Source: Chimaeribacter arupi (GTDB lineage Bacteria > Pseudomonadota > Gammaproteobacteria > Enterobacterales > Enterobacteriaceae). Taken from it: a stretch of 64,000 nt of DNA. A program made the translations under genes and the position numbers. The notes beneath the pieces were generated by a model. That model was not told the DNA's origin. It worked only from the letters and a program-made list of their open reading frames with translations, and ran no database searches. Shown piece after piece: positions 9,263-18,864 of this stretch (position 1 is its first letter; each line of letters opens with the position of its first letter). The stretch covers positions 1-64,000 of the forward strand of contig NZ_PJZI01000019.1 of NCBI RefSeq assembly GCF_002858805.1, written 5' to 3'.

Positions 9263-9577
9263 TCAGGGTTTTTGCGCTGCATAATAAGCCGCCAGATCGC
9301 TGATATCTTGATCTGACAGATCGGCCGCGTAACCGCTCATGATCGCCGCCTGCCCGGCACTGCGATCGCCGCTTTTATAGGCGTGCAACGCGGCTTCAAG
9401 ATAGTCCTGCTGCTGCCCGGCCAGATTCGGGTAAATCGGCGCGGAGGCCTTGCCGTCCTGCCCGTGGCACGCCATACAGGCCACCGCCTTTTCTTTCCCT
9501 GCCGCACTGTTGCCTGCCGCCAGCACCGGCCCGCTCAGCCCGCACGCCAGCATGATTGTCACTGCCCACTTCATCAT
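9263..9577 (-). CDS. periplasmic monohaem cytochrome c (c553-like)
   Basis: A small class I cytochrome c of 104 residues. A cleavable signal peptide (residues 1-20, ending VLA) sends it to the periplasm. The haem site CMACH is at residues 34-38 and a likely distal Met lies in AAIMSGYA. Such proteins carry electrons to a terminal oxidase or dehydrogenase; the partner cannot be told from this locus. Its ATG overlaps the tilS stop by 4 bp (ATGA), so it is the second gene of a tilS operon. E. coli lacks a cytochrome at this position. A second ATG one codon in is equally possible. Confidence 0.9.
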   Translation of the reverse strand: MMKWAVTIMLACGLSGPVLAAGNSAAGKEKAVACMACHGQDGKASAPIYPNLAGQQQDYLEAALHAYKSGDRSAGQAAIMSGYAADLSDQDISDLAAYYAAQKP

Positions 9578-10923
9578 TGTTCCTTACTCATGCCATTGCC
9601 CGGCTTCTGCCAGGTCACACGCCAGCCGGGTTGACCGGCGCCCGCTGCGCCTTCGCGCGTCACAAAGACGCCGGGCGCGGCAATCAGCTGCTCGCCATAG
9701 AAGATTAACGGCGTCCGGTTGCGCTCCCAGGGGGGAATGGCCAGCTCCTGCCAGAGTTTTTTAATCTGCCGGGAGTGCGGGCGGCCGACAATATAAAATG
9801 CGCCCTCCGCATAAAAGCGTACGGTGACGGTTTCATCCGGCCGCGCCCGGCGGATCCACTGCGCTTTCCCGGCGGTAAACTGCTCTGTGACATGCAGGCT
9901 GCCCACGCCATCCGGCAACGTCAGCGCACACGGGGGTTCCCAGGCCAGCACCTCATGGTCGATCTCCTGCATCACCGGCAGCAGGTAGAGCCGCTGACGG
10001 AAACGCCGCACCGACCCACCGCCCAGTTGCAGTTGTGGCTCTGCATCGGCACGGCTCTCCGCGACTTCACGCCACAACCGCTGAAGCTGCTCACGGGCCG
10101 GCATCGGCATACCGTGGCGCGCCATCCAGCGGCGCAACAGCGCGGCGCGTTTCGCCTCTGACATCGTCCGCAGCGCCTCAATCGCCAGGGATCCCTGTGC
10201 GTCAAGCAGCGACGTCAGCGTCTCCTCCAGCAATTCATCCAGCAGGGCTTCCTGCTCGCCGCACAGGGCGGCACTGCGGCTGGTGGCCGCGGCGAAATGC
10301 GGCCAGCGCTGGTGCAACACCGGCAGCACCTGCCGCCGCAGGAAATTGCGGTCAAAGCGGTCATCCTGGTTGCTGTCGTCATCAATCCAGCTCAGACCCT
10401 GCTCATCGGCATACCCTTCCAGCTCCTGGCGGGACACATCCAGCAGCGGGCGCACCAGCTGGTGGCCGTGGAACGCCGTGGCACTTTTCATGGCAGACAG
10501 CCCGGCCGGGCCGCTGCCGCGCTTCAGCGCCAGCAGAAAGGTTTCACATTGGTCATCAAGATGCTGGGCGGTCAGCAGCGTTTCACCCGCCTGCAACGTG
10601 GAAGCCAGCGCCTGATAGCGGGCGTCACGCGCCGCGGCTTCCACCCCGCCCTGCCGGGGATCGGGCGTAACACGAAGGAGGGTCAGCGGGATCTGCCATT
10701 GTGCGCACAGCGCCTCACAGTGGGCAGCCCAGTCGTCAGCAAAGCGGCTCAGGCCGTGATGGATATGTACCGCCCGCAGTGACAGGTCGCGCCCGCCAAG
10801 GCGCAGCGTCACCAGCAGGTGCAGCAGGACGGTGGAGTCCAGCCCGCCGCTGAAGGCGACACAGCAGGCGCGGCTGTCGCCAAGTTGGGTATTCAGGTGG
10901 GATAACAGTGTTTCATCATTCAT
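9574..10923 (-). CDS. tilS: tRNA(Ile)-lysidine synthetase
   Basis: Modifies C34 of the CAU-anticodon tRNA(Ile2) to lysidine, which switches its codon from AUG to AUA and its charging from Met to Ile; essential. The PP-loop motif SGGLDS (residues 25-30) of the N-type ATP pyrophosphatases is intact, and the middle and C-terminal TilS domains are present (449 residues; E. coli 432). Order yaeR, tilS matches E. coli; the downstream overlap with a cytochrome gene does not. Confidence 0.96.
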   Translation of the reverse strand: MNDETLLSHLNTQLGDSRACCVAFSGGLDSTVLLHLLVTLRLGGRDLSLRAVHIHHGLSRFADDWAAHCEALCAQWQIPLTLLRVTPDPRQGGVEAAARDARYQALASTLQAGETLLTAQHLDDQCETFLLALKRGSGPAGLSAMKSATAFHGHQLVRPLLDVSRQELEGYADEQGLSWIDDDSNQDDRFDRNFLRRQVLPVLHQRWPHFAAATSRSAALCGEQEALLDELLEETLTSLLDAQGSLAIEALRTMSEAKRAALLRRWMARHGMPMPAREQLQRLWREVAESRADAEPQLQLGGGSVRRFRQRLYLLPVMQEIDHEVLAWEPPCALTLPDGVGSLHVTEQFTAGKAQWIRRARPDETVTVRFYAEGAFYIVGRPHSRQIKKLWQELAIPPWERNRTPLIFYGEQLIAAPGVFVTREGAAGAGQPGWRVTWQKPGNGMSKEQ

Positions 10924-10974
10924 AGCAGTGGGTTTTCCTGCGCCTCACTCGTTCATGAGGCGCACGTTACCCAC

Positions 10975-11418
10975 TCAGGCGCCGGCAGGCAAGCGCTCAA
11001 TGGTCGCTTCGTCTTCATTGGCGGCCGGGCGCACCTCATACAGTTCCAGCGGCAAGCCGTCCGGGTCACTGAAGAAGGTGAATCGCTGGCCGGTCAGGGG
11101 ATCGATGCGCACCGGCTCACAGGTCACGCCGGACTGCGCCAGCGAATCCACTGCCTCGGCGATGTTTTCCACACTGAACGCCAGGTGGCGCAAGCCGCAT
11201 GACTCCGGGCGGCTGGGGCGCGCCGGTGGCTGAGGGAAGGAGAACAGCTCAATGGTATAGACACCGTTCAGCGCCAGATCGCCTTTCCAGGAGTCGCGCT
11301 CTTCACGGTAAAACTCCCCCAGCAGGTGGAAACCCAGCACATCACAATAGAACTGTTTACTCACCTGATAATTGCTGCTGATGATGGCGATATGGTGCAC
11401 CTGGCGTAATTTAAGCAT
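10975..11418 (-). CDS. yaeR: VOC-family protein YaeR (glyoxalase/bleomycin-resistance fold)
   Basis: Single-domain vicinal-oxygen-chelate protein. It has the typical start VHHIAIISSNY with the metal-binding His, a second His in GLRHLAFSV and the terminal Glu in LPLELYEV. The substrate is unknown; glyoxalase activity is only inferred from the fold. At 147 residues it has a C-terminal tail of about 18 residues beyond the usual 129 (after YEVRP). It lies upstream of tilS on the same strand. Confidence 0.92.
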   Translation of the reverse strand: MLKLRQVHHIAIISSNYQVSKQFYCDVLGFHLLGEFYREERDSWKGDLALNGVYTIELFSFPQPPARPSRPESCGLRHLAFSVENIAEAVDSLAQSGVTCEPVRIDPLTGQRFTFFSDPDGLPLELYEVRPAANEDEATIERLPAGA

Positions 11419-11720
11419 TCCTCACTCCTTATGATTCTCGTTCTATTTCGCATGACCCCGCACGTTAGCGGCCGCGCCGGGGAGCGTCAATGCGGTTACT
11501 CTGAGAAAGCCCGAAATTCCCGCCGACGGACAGAAACAGACAATGCAAATGTTAAATATTTGTTTAATTTCACGCTACCCACAGTAAAAAGGTTGAGCGC
11601 ACCGCCACTTCTGCCTGCCCGGACATAAAGTGTTCACGCCTTGCTGTATATGCCTTTTACTATGGAAACAGGACAAAAGGCGCAGATCTTTTCTGCCTAC
11701 TGCAATGCGGGAGCATGTCG

Positions 11721-12440
11721 ATGAAAGTTAACTTTTATGTAACCTGTATTGGCGACGCGATCAAAGCCAACATGGCCAAAAAAAGTGTGTTGCTGCTGGA
11801 AAAGCTGGGATGCGAGGTGCTTTTCCCGGAACGCCAGGCGTGCTGCGGCCAGCCGGCCATCAACGGCGGCTATGTCAAAGACGCCAAACCGGCGATGAAA
11901 TCCCTGATTACCGCCTTTGAGGAGAACGACTACCCGATCATCTCCCCGGCCGGTTCCTGTACCTATGCGATCAAAAGTTATGCCGGTTACCTGGCCGATG
12001 AGCCGGACTGGGCGCGGCGTGCGCAGGCGGTCGGCGACCGGATGCAGGATCTGACCTCCTTTATTGTGAATACCCTGGGGCTGAGCGATGTCGGTGCGCG
12101 GCTGCCCGGCCGGGCGGTTTACCACCCATCGTGCAGCCTGTTCCGCAAACTGGGGGTGAAAGAGGAGCCGCTGACGCTGCTGCGCCACGTCGCGGGGCTG
12201 GAACTGCTGCCGATCCGCAACCAGGAAACCTGTTGCGGTTTTGGCGGCACCTTCTCGGTGAAAATGGCGGAAATCTCCGGCGAAATGGTGAAAGAGAAAG
12301 TGGTGCATATGATGGACGTCCGGCCCGATTACCTGATTGGCGCGGACGCCAGTTGCCTGATCAACATCGGCGGCCGCCTGCACCGTGAACGGCAGCCGGT
12401 GAAAGTGCTGCATATTGCTGAAGTCCTGATGAGCCGCTGA
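11721..12440 (+). CDS. lutA: lactate utilisation protein A, Fe-S subunit
   Basis: Subunit of the LutABC (YkgEFG) iron-sulphur complex that oxidises L-lactate to pyruvate. It has 239 residues with two cysteine-rich CCG domains (ACCGQPAINGG and TCCGFGGTFSVK). I chose the ATG at 11721, with GGGAG 7 bases upstream and alignment to E. coli YkgE; an ATG six bases earlier is too close to that site. The 296 bp upstream (11419-11714) is AT-rich in places and must hold the operon promoter, but I could not place a convincing -35/-10 or operator there. Confidence 0.94.
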   Translation: MKVNFYVTCIGDAIKANMAKKSVLLLEKLGCEVLFPERQACCGQPAINGGYVKDAKPAMKSLITAFEENDYPIISPAGSCTYAIKSYAGYLADEPDWARRAQAVGDRMQDLTSFIVNTLGLSDVGARLPGRAVYHPSCSLFRKLGVKEEPLTLLRHVAGLELLPIRNQETCCGFGGTFSVKMAEISGEMVKEKVVHMMDVRPDYLIGADASCLINIGGRLHRERQPVKVLHIAEVLMSR

Positions 12441-12449
12441 GGAGCCGCT

Positions 12450-13871
12450 ATGTCGATGAAAACCAGTGCGGTGGCCTTTAAACCGCGCATCAAAATTCAG
12501 ATGCAGGACAGCGTAATGCGCAATGCCGTGGCGATGGCGCAAGAGCGTATCGGCACCAACCGGCAGATCATGGTCGAGGAGCTGGGAAACTGGGAAGCGT
12601 GGCGCGACCGCGCAGAACAGATCCGCAACCATGTGCTGGAAAACCTGGATGCCTATCTCTACCAGCTGTCAGAAAAAGTCACGGAAAACGGCGGTCATGT
12701 CTATTTTGCCCGCACCAAAGAGGAGGCTACCGCTTATATCAGTGAGGTGGCGGCCCGTAAGCAGGCCAAAAAAGTGGTGAAGTCGAAGTCGATGGTCACG
12801 GAAGAGATCGGGATGAATGCCGTGTTGCAGCAACAGGGCATTGAGGTGATTGAAACGGACCTCGGTGAATATATTTTACAGCTTGATGAGGATCCGCCGT
12901 CGCACATCGTGGTGCCGGCGATCCACAAAGATCGCTTCCAGATCCGCGATGTGCTCCACAACAAGCTGGGCTATGAAGGCCCGGAAACGCCTGAGGCGAT
13001 GACGCTGTTTATCCGCGAAAAAATCCGTGAGCATTTCCTGACGGCGGACATCGGCATCACCGGCTGTAACTTTGCGGTGGCGGAAACCGGCTCAATTTGC
13101 CTGGTCACCAATGAAGGCAATGCACGCCTCAGCACCACGCTGCCGAAGACGCATATCGCCGTGATGGGCATGGAGCGCATTGCGCCGACCTTTGAAGAGG
13201 TCGATGTGCTGATCACCCTGCTCTGCCGCAGCGCCGTGGGGTCACGCCTCACCAGTTACAATACCTGGCTGACCGGCCCGCGCGAAGCGGGGCACCTCGA
13301 CGGGCCGGAGGAGTTCCATCTGGTGATTGTGGACAACGGCCGCTCGCAGGTGCTGGGCTCCGAGTTCCGCGATATTCTGCGCTGCATCCGTTGCGGTGCC
13401 TGTATGAACACCTGCCCGGCTTACCGCCACATCGGCGGCCACAGTTACGGCTCGATCTATCCCGGCCCCATCGGTTCGGTGCTGTCGCCGCTGCTGGGGG
13501 GATATGAGGATTTCAAGGATCTGCCCTACGCCTGTTCACTCTGCTCGGCCTGTAATCAGGTCTGCCCGGTAAAAATCCCGCTGGCACAATTGCACCTGAA
13601 ACACCGGCAGCACATGGCCGAACAGGGCATGACGCCGAAAGCCGAACAGCGTATTACCCGGCTGTTCAACTATGCCAACGCCCGCCCCGGCGTGTGGAAA
13701 GTCGGCATGAAGATCGGTGCCAAAGCGGCCGGCTGGCTGATTAAAGACGGCAAAGCCCCATTCAGCCCGGCGGCGATCGGCGAATGGACCCAGGCGCGTG
13801 ACCTGCCGGATGCCGACGGCGAGAGTTTCCGCAGCTGGTTTAAACGCCATCAGGCCACAGGAGAAGAGTAA
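12450..13871 (+). CDS. lutB: lactate utilisation protein B, ferredoxin-like subunit
   Basis: Large subunit of LutABC, 473 residues. An N-terminal LUD domain is followed by two 4Fe-4S motifs (CIRCGACMNTCPAYRH and CSLCSACNQVCPVK) and a C-terminal DUF3390-type segment. GAGGAG precedes the ATG, nine bases after lutA. The stop shares a base with the lutC start (TAATG). Confidence 0.95.
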   Translation: MSMKTSAVAFKPRIKIQMQDSVMRNAVAMAQERIGTNRQIMVEELGNWEAWRDRAEQIRNHVLENLDAYLYQLSEKVTENGGHVYFARTKEEATAYISEVAARKQAKKVVKSKSMVTEEIGMNAVLQQQGIEVIETDLGEYILQLDEDPPSHIVVPAIHKDRFQIRDVLHNKLGYEGPETPEAMTLFIREKIREHFLTADIGITGCNFAVAETGSICLVTNEGNARLSTTLPKTHIAVMGMERIAPTFEEVDVLITLLCRSAVGSRLTSYNTWLTGPREAGHLDGPEEFHLVIVDNGRSQVLGSEFRDILRCIRCGACMNTCPAYRHIGGHSYGSIYPGPIGSVLSPLLGGYEDFKDLPYACSLCSACNQVCPVKIPLAQLHLKHRQHMAEQGMTPKAEQRITRLFNYANARPGVWKVGMKIGAKAAGWLIKDGKAPFSPAAIGEWTQARDLPDADGESFRSWFKRHQATGEE

Positions 13872-14575
13872 TGCTGACCCCACAGAACCGTCACGACTTC
13901 CTGGAGGAGATCGCCCGCCAGCTCGGGCGCCCGCTGCGCCGCGAGCCGCCTGCCCCGCCGCCGCCGGTCAGCAATTTTGCCGCGTCGCGCCTGACGGAGC
14001 TGACGCAAGAAGAGCTGTGCGTCGCGTTTTCCGTTTATGCGCGGGACGTGCTGAAAGTCAATTGTTGCCGCGTCAGCGAGGATCAGCTGATCCCTGCGGT
14101 GCTGGCACTGTGTGAGGAGTATGGCCGGTCGCCGGTGATCGTCAGCGGTGACCTTCGTTTACAGGCATTGGGCGTGACGCAGGCGCTGCAACAGCAACTC
14201 GGCGCAACCGTCTGGCAACCGGATGCCGGGGCTGAAAATCTGACGCGCGCCGAACAGGCCCAGGTCGGGGTGGTGTATGCCGAAGCGGGGCTGACCGAGT
14301 CCGGCAGCGTGGTCTTGTTCTCCGCACCGGATCGCGGCCGCGCCGTGAGTCTGTTGCCCACCGCCTCCATTTTTGTGCTGCGCAAAAGCACCATTCTGCC
14401 GCGGGTGGCCCAACTGGCGCAGCAACTGCACCAGCGGGCGCAACGCGGCGAACGGATGCCGAGCTGCATTAACCTGATTGCCGGGCCGAGCTCCACTGCC
14501 GATATTGAGCTGATCAAAGTGGTGGGCGTGCACGGGCCGGTGCACGCCGCCTATGTGATCATTGAGGATTGCTGA
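13871..14575 (+). CDS. lutC: lactate utilisation protein C
   Basis: Third subunit of LutABC, 234 residues with a LUD-domain fold (conserved VYAEAGLTESGSVVLFS and CINLIAGPSSTADIE). It overlaps lutB by one base, so the three genes are translationally linked. Its stop lies one base from the ldcC stop on the other strand, leaving no room for a terminator of its own. Relative to E. coli the operon is inserted between yaeR and ldcC. Confidence 0.94.
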   Translation: MLTPQNRHDFLEEIARQLGRPLRREPPAPPPPVSNFAASRLTELTQEELCVAFSVYARDVLKVNCCRVSEDQLIPAVLALCEEYGRSPVIVSGDLRLQALGVTQALQQQLGATVWQPDAGAENLTRAEQAQVGVVYAEAGLTESGSVVLFSAPDRGRAVSLLPTASIFVLRKSTILPRVAQLAQQLHQRAQRGERMPSCINLIAGPSSTADIELIKVVGVHGPVHAAYVIIEDC

Positions 14576-14576
14576 G

Positions 14577-16745
14577 TCACGCGGTACGCAGCTTGTTCTC
14601 TTCGCTGTCGCCGGTTTTCAGCACGTTGACCAGGTAACGGCCATCCTCGGTAAGTTTCGCACCGTGGATGTCCGTTTCAAAGCCCGGATAGTGCTGCCCG
14701 ATGGAACAGAGCATCAGCAGGAAATCCAGCACGGCGCGGCTCTCCCCGGTGATCATCTCACCGGGCATGACCACCGGCACGCCCGGCGGGTATGGCAGGA
14801 TCATGCTGGCTGAGACTTTGCCCACCATCTCGCTCAGTTCGCACACTTCCACATTGCCCTTCACCTGCTGCTGGAACATCTCATACGGCGTCATTTTCAT
14901 CTCCGGCAGCACATCAAACGCTTTCAGCATCAGCTGTGGCAGATCATGTTTGACGATCAGGTTATGGATGCCTTTGGCCAGATCCTGAATGCGCATGTTG
15001 TGGTAGAAATCCGGGTCTTCCGCATAGAGATCCGGCAGCATATTGCGCACCCGCAGGTTAAGGTCAAAGGCGCGCTTGAACTCTGTCAGCCCGCGTAGCA
15101 GGCTGAGCGCCTTGGTTTTATCGATGCCGATACTGAACAGGAACAGCAGGTTATAGGGGCCGGTTTTCTCTACCACCACGCCGCGCTCGTCCAGGAACTT
15201 GGCCACCAGCGCCGCCGGAATGCCGGAGGCTTCCAGGTTGCCCTGCTCGTCCATGCCCGGCGTCAGGATGGTGACTTTGATCGGGTCAAGGTACATATGC
15301 TCCGGGTCGGTGGCCCCGAAACCGTGCCAGTTATCGTCCGGGTTCAGCGGCCAGCATTCAGCCTCGCTGATGTTCTCCGGCTGCCAGACGTCAAAGAACC
15401 AGCTGTCGGACTCCTGACGCAACCGCTGGATCTCATGGCGGAAATGGAGTGCGCGCTCAACCGAGCGGTTAATCAGCCGCCGCCCCGGGTTACCGCGCAA
15501 CATCGCCGCGGCCGTTTCCATCGAGGCCACAATGCTGTAGTTCGGCGACGTGGTGGTGTGCATCATGTAGGCTTCGTTGAACGTCTCCTCCCGGTATTCG
15601 CCTTTGATATGAATCATCGACGCCTGCGAAAAGGCGGCCAGCAGCTTATGCGTTGACTGGGTTTCATAGATGACCTTGCCGGGGATGCGCTCGCCGCTCA
15701 TGCCGCTTTTGCCGGCATAGATCGGGTGGAAATTGGTGTAAGGCACCCAGGCCGAGTCAAAGTGGATCGACGGCACATCCAGCTCCTGCTTGATGTAGTC
15801 GGTGTTATAGAGCAGGCCGTCATAGGTTGAGTTGGTGATCACCGCATGTACCGGCCAGCCGGCATTGGGGGTGTTCGCCACTTTCTGCGCAATACTTTCA
15901 CGGCTGAACTCCCGGCGCGGAATGCCGCCCAGAATGCCATAGGCGTTACGTACCGGGCGCAGGTAAATCGGGATGATGTTGGTCATCATCATCAGGTGCG
16001 CCAGCGATTTATGGCAGTTGCGGTCAATCAATACCGTGCTGCCGGCGGGCGCGGCGTACATCCCGACAATCTTATTCGCCGTTGAGGTGCCGTTGGTCAC
16101 CATATAGCTCTGTTCCGCATTGAACGTGCGGGCAATGTACTCTTCCGCCTCCAGATGCGGCCCGGTATGGTCAAGCAGCGAGCCCAGCTCCGTCACGGAG
16201 ATGGAGACATCCGCTTTCAGGGTATTGGCCCCAAAAAAGTCGTAGAACAGCGTGCCCACCGGGCTTTTCTGGAACGCGGTGCCGCCCATATGGCCGGGGG
16301 TGCAGAAGGTGTATTTCCCCTCTTTGACATAGTTAAACAGCGCCTTCGTCAGCGGCGGCGTGATCGCATCGCGGTATTCGTCGGTATATTGCTGGATGCG
16401 CTGGGCGATATCTTCAGCCGCATCCAGGGCATACTCGAAGAAGTAGAGCACCATGCGCATCTCATTGAGGGTGACGTCCAGCGAAGAGTGGGTGTTGATA
16501 AAGGCGTAGAGCGGCAGGTATTCGTTGAGCTCGTTGATCTCAGTACACAGCTCCATGCTGTATTGATCCCAATCGAAAATGACGCCGCAGATCCGCGCGT
16601 TGTGCTCAATCAGTTTCAGCAGGTCAGCCGCATTCTGCGGGTAAACCAGCTTGAATCCGCGCCGGGTCAGGGCTTCATCCAGCTCACGCATCGGCTCATC
16701 TTTATAGTAAGCCGCGGCCGGCGAGAGAATGGCGATGATATTCAT
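14577..16745 (-). CDS. ldcC: constitutive-type lysine decarboxylase
   Basis: PLP-dependent decarboxylation of L-lysine to cadaverine, giving polyamine supply and acid buffering. It has 722 residues (LdcC/CadA about 713). An N-terminal wing domain is followed by the fold-type I PLP core; the Schiff-base lysine is K367 in STHKLLAAF, and the D330 in HFDSAW contacts PLP. A C-terminal domain follows. No cadBC-like genes are nearby, and the position next to yaeR and tilS matches ldcC rather than cadA. A tail of about 10 residues after VLKTGD exceeds the E. coli enzyme. Confidence 0.94.
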   Translation of the reverse strand: MNIIAILSPAAAYYKDEPMRELDEALTRRGFKLVYPQNAADLLKLIEHNARICGVIFDWDQYSMELCTEINELNEYLPLYAFINTHSSLDVTLNEMRMVLYFFEYALDAAEDIAQRIQQYTDEYRDAITPPLTKALFNYVKEGKYTFCTPGHMGGTAFQKSPVGTLFYDFFGANTLKADVSISVTELGSLLDHTGPHLEAEEYIARTFNAEQSYMVTNGTSTANKIVGMYAAPAGSTVLIDRNCHKSLAHLMMMTNIIPIYLRPVRNAYGILGGIPRREFSRESIAQKVANTPNAGWPVHAVITNSTYDGLLYNTDYIKQELDVPSIHFDSAWVPYTNFHPIYAGKSGMSGERIPGKVIYETQSTHKLLAAFSQASMIHIKGEYREETFNEAYMMHTTTSPNYSIVASMETAAAMLRGNPGRRLINRSVERALHFRHEIQRLRQESDSWFFDVWQPENISEAECWPLNPDDNWHGFGATDPEHMYLDPIKVTILTPGMDEQGNLEASGIPAALVAKFLDERGVVVEKTGPYNLLFLFSIGIDKTKALSLLRGLTEFKRAFDLNLRVRNMLPDLYAEDPDFYHNMRIQDLAKGIHNLIVKHDLPQLMLKAFDVLPEMKMTPYEMFQQQVKGNVEVCELSEMVGKVSASMILPYPPGVPVVMPGEMITGESRAVLDFLLMLCSIGQHYPGFETDIHGAKLTEDGRYLVNVLKTGDSEENKLRTA

Positions 16746-16837
16746 GCAATGATCCTTATTGGTTTTCGGCGTGCCCTTTATTGAAACATAGCAAAACAGC
16801 TGGCGTTACGCCTGCCGTCCGAAAACCCTTCCCTATA

Positions 16838-16863
16838 AAAATGGGCGGGTTACCCCGCCCATT
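16838..16863 (-). terminator. chitinase gene terminator
   Basis: Ten-base stem (AATGGGCGGG/CCCGCCCATT) with a TTAC loop, followed on the minus strand by a T-rich stretch, 25 bp beyond the chitinase stop. Confidence 0.85.
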
Positions 16864-16887
16864 GCATCCTGGTGTCAAGCACACCGC

Positions 16888-18717
16888 TTATTTACAGCTT
16901 TTAATCAATTTCCATTGTGACCAATCACCGGTGAAGTCCGGATTCCCTGGTTCATTATTTTGAGTCCAATAGTTGGCGCGGTACTCATTACCTTTCCAGA
17001 CCACGCTCTCGCCACCGTAATAGACTTTGTCTTGCTCCCAGGAGTTGGTGCAACCGGTGGTGGTGTCAGGAATTGGCGCTTTTTTCGGTGACACTTTCAG
17101 CTCATAACGCGCCACGCTGCTGGTTTTGCCGTCTGACACGGTCAGGGTGAACTTATACGTCGAGTCCAGAGTGACCACCGGGGCGACAAAGCTCAGGCTG
17201 TTTCTGTCAGTCAGGCTTCTGCCGTTCGGCAGCAACCAGTGATAGCTCAGGGTATCGCCGTCAGCGTCATGGGATTCCCCCGCATTCAGCGTGACATTTG
17301 CCTGGCTTTCCACTGTCCCGATGGGGCCGGAGATGACGGCCACCGGGGCACTGTTTTCCGGCACCACCGGTGTCGGCTGCGGAGCAGGCGTCGGCTGTGG
17401 CGCAGGTGTTGGCTGTGGAGCCGGTTGCGGAGCGGGTGTCGGCTGTGGCGCGGGTGTCGGTTGCGGCACGGTGCCGCCCTCGCCCGGTGCACCCTCAATT
17501 TTCACATTGAAGTTATGTTCGACGCAGCGGACATAGTCCCCCTCTTTGAATGCCGTAAACGGTGTCTGGTATCCCACCAGTTTACAGGCGTAGGTTTTGC
17601 CGTCCGGTGTATCGGCGCTCCACCCCCAGTCCTGTTCCCAGTAAATCGGCAAGGCACCTGCGCCGCCTTCATCAAACTGTTTCATGTTGGCGCAGCCCAG
17701 CACCTCATCTGCCGGCACCGGCACTTTCAGGTATTCCGCTTCACTTTTGTAGTAAGAGATACGGTTCAGCCCCTGGGCGATATCCTGTGGCCCGCCGCAC
17801 TCCACCCCGCCGTTGATGATTTGAATGGAAGTCCCAAAGCCGGGGACCAGGCCGTTGGCTTTATCATGATCGTTCGGTACCCAGGTGCCGTCGATCACGT
17901 GCAACATGCTCGGTTTCGGCGGTTGCGGGTATACAAAGAAGAACACCGCACTGGCCAGGTTCAGCCAGGTGTCCGCCACCAGGTCCGGGCGGTCAAGCAG
18001 GGTGCGGACGGTGCCGTACATCGCATCGGAGAACGGCCCATAGTTATAGTTATAGGAGAGCTGTTTGGCACCGCGGCCAAAGTAACTGAGGAAGTTCCCC
18101 TCGGCATCTTTACCGCATGGCCAGGTCTGGCCTTGCCACACATCCGGGTTACATTCGCCGTTATAGCCACCCAGCTGGCCTTCGGCCCAGCCCATTTCAC
18201 GCAGCCAGACTAACCCCTGCCGCCACTCAGCTTCCGGTCGCCAGCTTTCATGGCCGCCGGTTTCCTGGGCAAAGTGCGCGAACATGGTCGCCAGGACTTT
18301 ACGGCAAATGGCTTCGGAATCGCGGCCGTCAGTATACGTACCGCATACCGCCGGGAATTTTCCCAGGGCTTTTAAGAAATTGCTGTAGCTATATTCCGGC
18401 GCCCGCAATGGGAAAATATATTCCCAATCCTTATTGGTTAATATTTTCTCAACCCGTTTTACGTTTTCTGGATTAGACGGTTTTCCCGGTTCAATGGCTT
18501 CAACGACACTATTATCCAGCGTGCGGATCGATTCTTTTACTTTCAGCATCAGTGGATCGGTCGTCATTTCTTTTTCTTTTTTAACTAAGTCACTGTATTG
18601 CACTACATAAGGCTCAGAGGACTTGGTTTCTGCCGCCTGTAGCGGCAAGAAAGCACACAGCCCCAGTGAAAGCGCAATAGAATTCAGCGCTATATTTTGT
18701 GTGGATGTCATCGTCAT
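16888..18717 (-). CDS. secreted GH19 chitinase with PKD and chitin-binding domains
   Basis: Secreted enzyme of 609 residues that should hydrolyse chitin. In order: a signal peptide (about 1-29, ending LQAA), an N-terminal region of unclear fold to about 100, a GH19 catalytic domain (about 105-405), a PQPTPA repeat linker (about 416-452), a PKD domain (about 455-545) and a C-terminal CBM5/12 chitin-binding domain (about 560-609) with the aromatic YRANYWTQNNEPG motif. GH19 marks are HFAQETGGHESW (general acid probably E152), YFGRGAKQLSYNYNYG (212-227) and IQIINGGVECG. The start has AGGGG six bases upstream. It is monocistronic with its own terminator, inserted between ldcC and accA relative to E. 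coli, and preceded by AT-rich DNA. Export beyond the periplasm would need a type II or similar system not seen here. Confidence 0.93.
   Translation of the reverse strand: MTMTSTQNIALNSIALSLGLCAFLPLQAAETKSSEPYVVQYSDLVKKEKEMTTDPLMLKVKESIRTLDNSVVEAIEPGKPSNPENVKRVEKILTNKDWEYIFPLRAPEYSYSNFLKALGKFPAVCGTYTDGRDSEAICRKVLATMFAHFAQETGGHESWRPEAEWRQGLVWLREMGWAEGQLGGYNGECNPDVWQGQTWPCGKDAEGNFLSYFGRGAKQLSYNYNYGPFSDAMYGTVRTLLDRPDLVADTWLNLASAVFFFVYPQPPKPSMLHVIDGTWVPNDHDKANGLVPGFGTSIQIINGGVECGGPQDIAQGLNRISYYKSEAEYLKVPVPADEVLGCANMKQFDEGGAGALPIYWEQDWGWSADTPDGKTYACKLVGYQTPFTAFKEGDYVRCVEHNFNVKIEGAPGEGGTVPQPTPAPQPTPAPQPAPQPTPAPQPTPAPQPTPVVPENSAPVAVISGPIGTVESQANVTLNAGESHDADGDTLSYHWLLPNGRSLTDRNSLSFVAPVVTLDSTYKFTLTVSDGKTSSVARYELKVSPKKAPIPDTTTGCTNSWEQDKVYYGGESVVWKGNEYRANYWTQNNEPGNPDFTGDWSQWKLIKSCK
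17363..17470 (-). repeat. PQPTPA-coding direct repeats in the chitinase linker
   Basis: Imperfect 12- to 18-bp direct repeats encode a Pro/Gln/Thr/Ala linker between the catalytic and PKD domains. Such low-complexity linkers keep domains apart and are prone to length change by slippage. Confidence 0.85.
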
Positions 18718-18756
18718 AGTTAACCCCTTGAAGGATAAATAGCGGCCACTACGCTA

Positions 18757-18864
18757 ATGTTTACCATCGCATTAACCGCCGTAAATATTCCGCGAACGCG
18801 AAACACCTTCAGCATAAATAGGGTTAATCAAGTGACAAACTCAATTCATCTCAATGGTAAACAT
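18757..18864. promoter_or_regulatory. perfect 11-bp inverted repeat in AT-rich DNA upstream of the chitinase gene
   Basis: ATGTTTACCAT (18757-18767) and its exact complement ATGGTAAACAT (18854-18864) flank 86 bp. They lie 40 and 137 bp upstream of the chitinase start, in a stretch (about 18750-18980) that is clearly more AT-rich than the flanking genes. A repressor or activator site pair is plausible. No gene is seen here: the open frames are AT-rich and unrelated to known proteins. Confidence 0.4.

Noticed and set aside
11697-12632. 311-codon open frame antisense to lutA/lutB
   Set aside because: Crosses two well-supported genes, has no ribosome-binding site and no recognisable domain.
17239-18213. 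324-codon frame antisense to the chitinase
   Set aside because: Includes the complement of the PQPTPA linker repeat, giving an Arg/Cys/Gly-rich artefact.
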